6,589 bases of DNA, taken from the NCBI GenBank assembly GCA_002321855.1, contig DCMX01000010.1:1-6589 (forward strand), read 5' to 3'. Origin of the DNA: Fidelibacterota bacterium UBA1611 (GTDB taxonomy: Bacteria > Fidelibacterota > Marinisomatia > Marinisomatales > UBA1611). The position numbers were made by a program, and so were the translations under genes. The notes below the pieces were generated by a model. That model made no database searches. It was not told the DNA's origin and saw nothing but the letters and a program-made list of their open reading frames with translations. Positions 4,151-6,589 of this stretch are shown here, in pieces (positions within the stretch are counted from its first letter, which is position 1; each line of letters starts with the position of its first letter).

Positions 4151-6589
4151 TCAGGTCTTTACCTGGGTAATTCTTGTAGAGGTTGTTTTTGCCCAGTCTA
4201 TAACCAGATCTGATTCTTTATTTCTTATCGAAAGTGATTCGGTTTATTATTTAAAATATACCTTTATCCTACCAGAAACATTTAATGCCTATATTGATGA
4301 TAAAAAGGTCGAGCCAGACAGCTTAGAACCAATAAAAGGAATAGTATTATGGAAAAATCAATTAAATCAACGAACAAAGGTCTCTCTATCATATGAATCA
4401 CTGAATACTGGATTACCTATCGCAGTCGGGCCAAAATGGAAGTTGCTTCCAGGCTTGGATACGATTGTTCAGAATAAATCCGTTGAGAATATTGAAAATA
4501 GAAGATCAATTGAGCAGAATGATGGATCCGATATAATTAGTTCTGGTACCTTTCACCGACAATTAAGTCTATCACCATTTAGTGGGTCTGAATTTTCTGG
4601 AGGCATGCGTATTCAGATAAACGGTAAGCTAACCGATGAAATTATGGTCAGTGGTATCCTTAGTGATCAGGATTTACCAATCCAGCCTGAAGGGACCACG
4701 AGAAATCTTGAAGACCTTCAGCAAGTATATTTGACTGTTCAACATCCAGAATTTAATGTTAATGCAGGAGACATCGATTTTATTTATAGTCATGATAAGA
4801 TAATTAATATTAACCGTAGACTCATTGGTCTAAACAATACCTTTAACTATAATACTTGGAGTGGTTCTACTATATATGCTACTACAAAAGGTCGTTATAT
4901 ATCTGTAGAATTCAAAGGGCAGGACAGTAACCAAGGTCCTTATAGTTTGACGTCAGAAAGTAAGAGTCGTGATATAATCGTATTAGCTGGATCCGAAAAG
5001 ATATGGGTCGATGGAATTAAGATGATAAGGGGAGAGAACTATGATTATATAATAGATTATTCCATGGGTGAGATTACTTTCACACCTAAACAATTAATTC
5101 ATGATGATACGGATGTATTTGTAGAGTATCAATATATAGATACACATTATTCGAAGAATATTGTTGGTGGAGCATTTGATAGTCATATTTCAATGAATAC
5201 GAAAATCACAGCCGGTTTCTTTCGTGAACAAGATCAGGTAAATAAAGAACTGTTCGATACTGAAACACTTAATAAACTGATGATTTCCGGTGATAAGCCA
5301 ATAATACGATCTGGTGTTGTAAGAAATGATATAGGAGAATATCATCTTAAGATTATTGCACCCAATGATTCTATATATGTATATGATCCCGAAAAGAGCT
5401 TAACGAATGAAAGATACTTTGTCTCATTCTCTTACAATAGTATAGGAGAATATCAAAGAAAAGTCTCTTCAAATGGAAGGGTCTATTATGAATTTGTTCC
5501 GGAGATGGAACGGTCTGAGCACTTTGATCTATATAGTCCATTTAAAACTGTAATTGCCCCATCGGATCATGGCCTGTTATTTGCCAGTAGTGAGTGGTAT
5601 ATGAATGATAATATGGTAATGAAGTTCAGCTTGGCTGGTTCTGATGTGGATGATAATAGTCTTTCTGATAAAGATGATGCCATGAATAGTAGCATGTCAT
5701 ATCGATTGAATTTCACCGCAGATTCTATCCAAACAGGCCTATTCCGTATTGGATTCACTGTAGGAGACCAATATAAACAAGAAAATTTCGAGTCATTTGA
5801 ATGGGATAAAAGTATTCGACATCGTCGTTTCTGGAATCTGGATACAGTAGCCTCTGGTAAAGAGAGACAAAGAGAATTTTCTTTGAATCTGGATATAGAA
5901 GATTTTAGCACAACAAAAATAGAATTAGCGAAATTGAATATTTTTAATAAGGTTCGTAATAGGACGAATCTTATCCATGAATTTTTTCACCCGTTTCTAA
6001 GTGGGTCGAGGCTTGAACATTATAGCGTGACATCCTATCGCGGTTTATATAATTTTACCAAAGGGCTGATAAATCTCAATATCGGTACTATCAATCCTTT
6101 TGTTAAGTTTGAGATAGAGGACGATCCGAGCTTCAAAAAATATGGAGTATTTGGTGGAGGAATTAATTTTCAAAATAAAACGACAACATGGAATAGCGGT
6201 ATCCAAATTAGAGATGAATCTTTTACTTATAAGAACAATGCAGTATCACCATTACTACATAATGGAGCTGATATAACAGGGTACTTTGATTATTCTCAAA
6301 GGTCAAAAAATGGCTGGCGTAAAAACATCATTATAAAGCATCGATCGAAGACCATAGATGATCAATCATCCAATCTTAACTATTTATTGGGAAGGTTGCA
6401 TTTATCCTTCAGGATGCCTTTGCATCCAATAATCTGGGAGCTCAAATTGGAATCAGAAGAGACTTTGACTCAACAGCGTTCTGTTGTTTACGATTCTATT
6501 GGCGTAGGTATGGGACAGTATCGCTATGATGCCAATTTCAATACTTATGTAAGTGATCCAAATGGACCATTCATCTCATATAGTATACC
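4134..6589 (+). CDS. Large exported beta-rich protein, probably outer-membrane associated, 3' truncated by the window
   Basis: ATG 4134 opens a frame that I translated codon by codon to the window end: 818 codons, no stop, so the C-terminus is missing. An in-frame TGA lies directly before the ATG, which fixes the start as the earliest possible. It overlaps the propeller gene by 17 nt and has no Shine-Dalgarno sequence. Residues 1-20 look like a Sec signal with cleavage after Ala20 (VVFA|Q), though it has no basic residue and has Glu16 in the core. The rest is strand-rich and has no cysteine. Landmarks are DLPIQPEGTT (180-189), NQGPYSLT (266-273), a hairpin module at 282-334 with IVLAGSEKIWVDG and GEITFTP, an acidic DVDDN...SDKDD stretch near 505-515, and GMGQYRYD...YVSDPNGP (792-812). 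From memory, these blocks recur in uncharacterised FCB-group proteins of about 1,000 aa. From about residue 580 onwards, alternating strands suggest a C-terminal barrel. The role is unknown; a surface or secretion-related scaffold is a guess. Confidence 0.85.
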   Translation, partial: MYNINNQVFTWVILVEVVFAQSITRSDSLFLIESDSVYYLKYTFILPETFNAYIDDKKVEPDSLEPIKGIVLWKNQLNQRTKVSLSYESLNTGLPIAVGPKWKLLPGLDTIVQNKSVENIENRRSIEQNDGSDIISSGTFHRQLSLSPFSGSEFSGGMRIQINGKLTDEIMVSGILSDQDLPIQPEGTTRNLEDLQQVYLTVQHPEFNVNAGDIDFIYSHDKIININRRLIGLNNTFNYNTWSGSTIYATTKGRYISVEFKGQDSNQGPYSLTSESKSRDIIVLAGSEKIWVDGIKMIRGENYDYIIDYSMGEITFTPKQLIHDDTDVFVEYQYIDTHYSKNIVGGAFDSHISMNTKITAGFFREQDQVNKELFDTETLNKLMISGDKPIIRSGVVRNDIGEYHLKIIAPNDSIYVYDPEKSLTNERYFVSFSYNSIGEYQRKVSSNGRVYYEFVPEMERSEHFDLYSPFKTVIAPSDHGLLFASSEWYMNDNMVMKFSLAGSDVDDNSLSDKDDAMNSSMSYRLNFTADSIQTGLFRIGFTVGDQYKQENFESFEWDKSIRHRRFWNLDTVASGKERQREFSLNLDIEDFSTTKIELAKLNIFNKVRNRTNLIHEFFHPFLSGSRLEHYSVTSYRGLYNFTKGLINLNIGTINPFVKFEIEDDPSFKKYGVFGGGINFQNKTTTWNSGIQIRDESFTYKNNAVSPLLHNGADITGYFDYSQRSKNGWRKNIIIKHRSKTIDDQSSNLNYLLGRLHLSFRMPLHPIIWELKLESEETLTQQRSVVYDSIGVGMGQYRYDANFNTYVSDPNGPFISYSI

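Noticed and set aside
5567..5911. Reverse-strand 114-codon frame
   Set aside because: It is antisense to the long forward frame from 4134, which is continuous, has a signal peptide and shows family-like motifs. The reverse translation has low-complexity, non-domain-like sequence.
4134..6589. Naming the large protein SprA, LptD or a TonB-dependent receptor
   Set aside because: It has no recognisable plug domain, TonB box or LptD N-terminal domain, and the resemblance to SprA is only in general style. A specific name is not supported.

Overview
The window is an AT-rich bacterial segment in which every supportable gene lies on the + strand. The genes are packed so tightly (one 28-nt gap, then overlaps of about 4, 1, 20 and 17 nt) that they are best read as one co-transcribed unit. 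No promoter, terminator, RNA gene, mobile element, CRISPR array or long repeat was found. Both window edges cut through genes. The organism is probably a Gram-negative from the FCB side of the tree (Marinimicrobia, Ignavibacteria, Bacteroidota or relatives). The evidence is the near absence of Shine-Dalgarno sequences, an Lgt with the GRIGCFLVGDDYG form of its signature, exported proteins whose mature ends would begin at Ala|Gln, and a large outer-membrane-type protein resembling uncharacterised FCB proteins. This placement is an inference from remembered family patterns and has not been tested by search.

Layout: (1) 2-928, the C-terminal half of the translation GTPase LepA/EF4. (2) 957-1667, a CPBP/CAAX-type intramembrane protease with all three catalytic motifs. 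(3) 1664-2509, an unnamed protein with an N-terminal export signal, an extracytoplasmic beta-rich part, one C-terminal membrane helix and a cytoplasmic four-cysteine zinc ribbon. (4) 2509-3327, lgt, prolipoprotein diacylglyceryl transferase. (5) 3308-4150, a secreted protein in which six repeats of about 42 residues can be picked out, consistent with a six-bladed beta-propeller. (6) 4134-6589, an open frame of 818 codons with no stop, encoding the N-terminal part of a large, cysteine-free, beta-strand-rich exported protein that is probably outer-membrane associated.

How they fit together: lepA and lgt are housekeeping genes. The other four products are membrane or exported proteins, so from gene 2 onwards the unit has a cell-envelope theme. 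The propeller and the large beta-rich protein overlap by 17 nt, both carry Sec-type signals and neither has a lipobox. They are the best candidates for a functional pair at the outer membrane, possibly a periplasmic partner and a barrel or surface scaffold. This pair and the zinc-ribbon membrane protein are the least described parts of the window.
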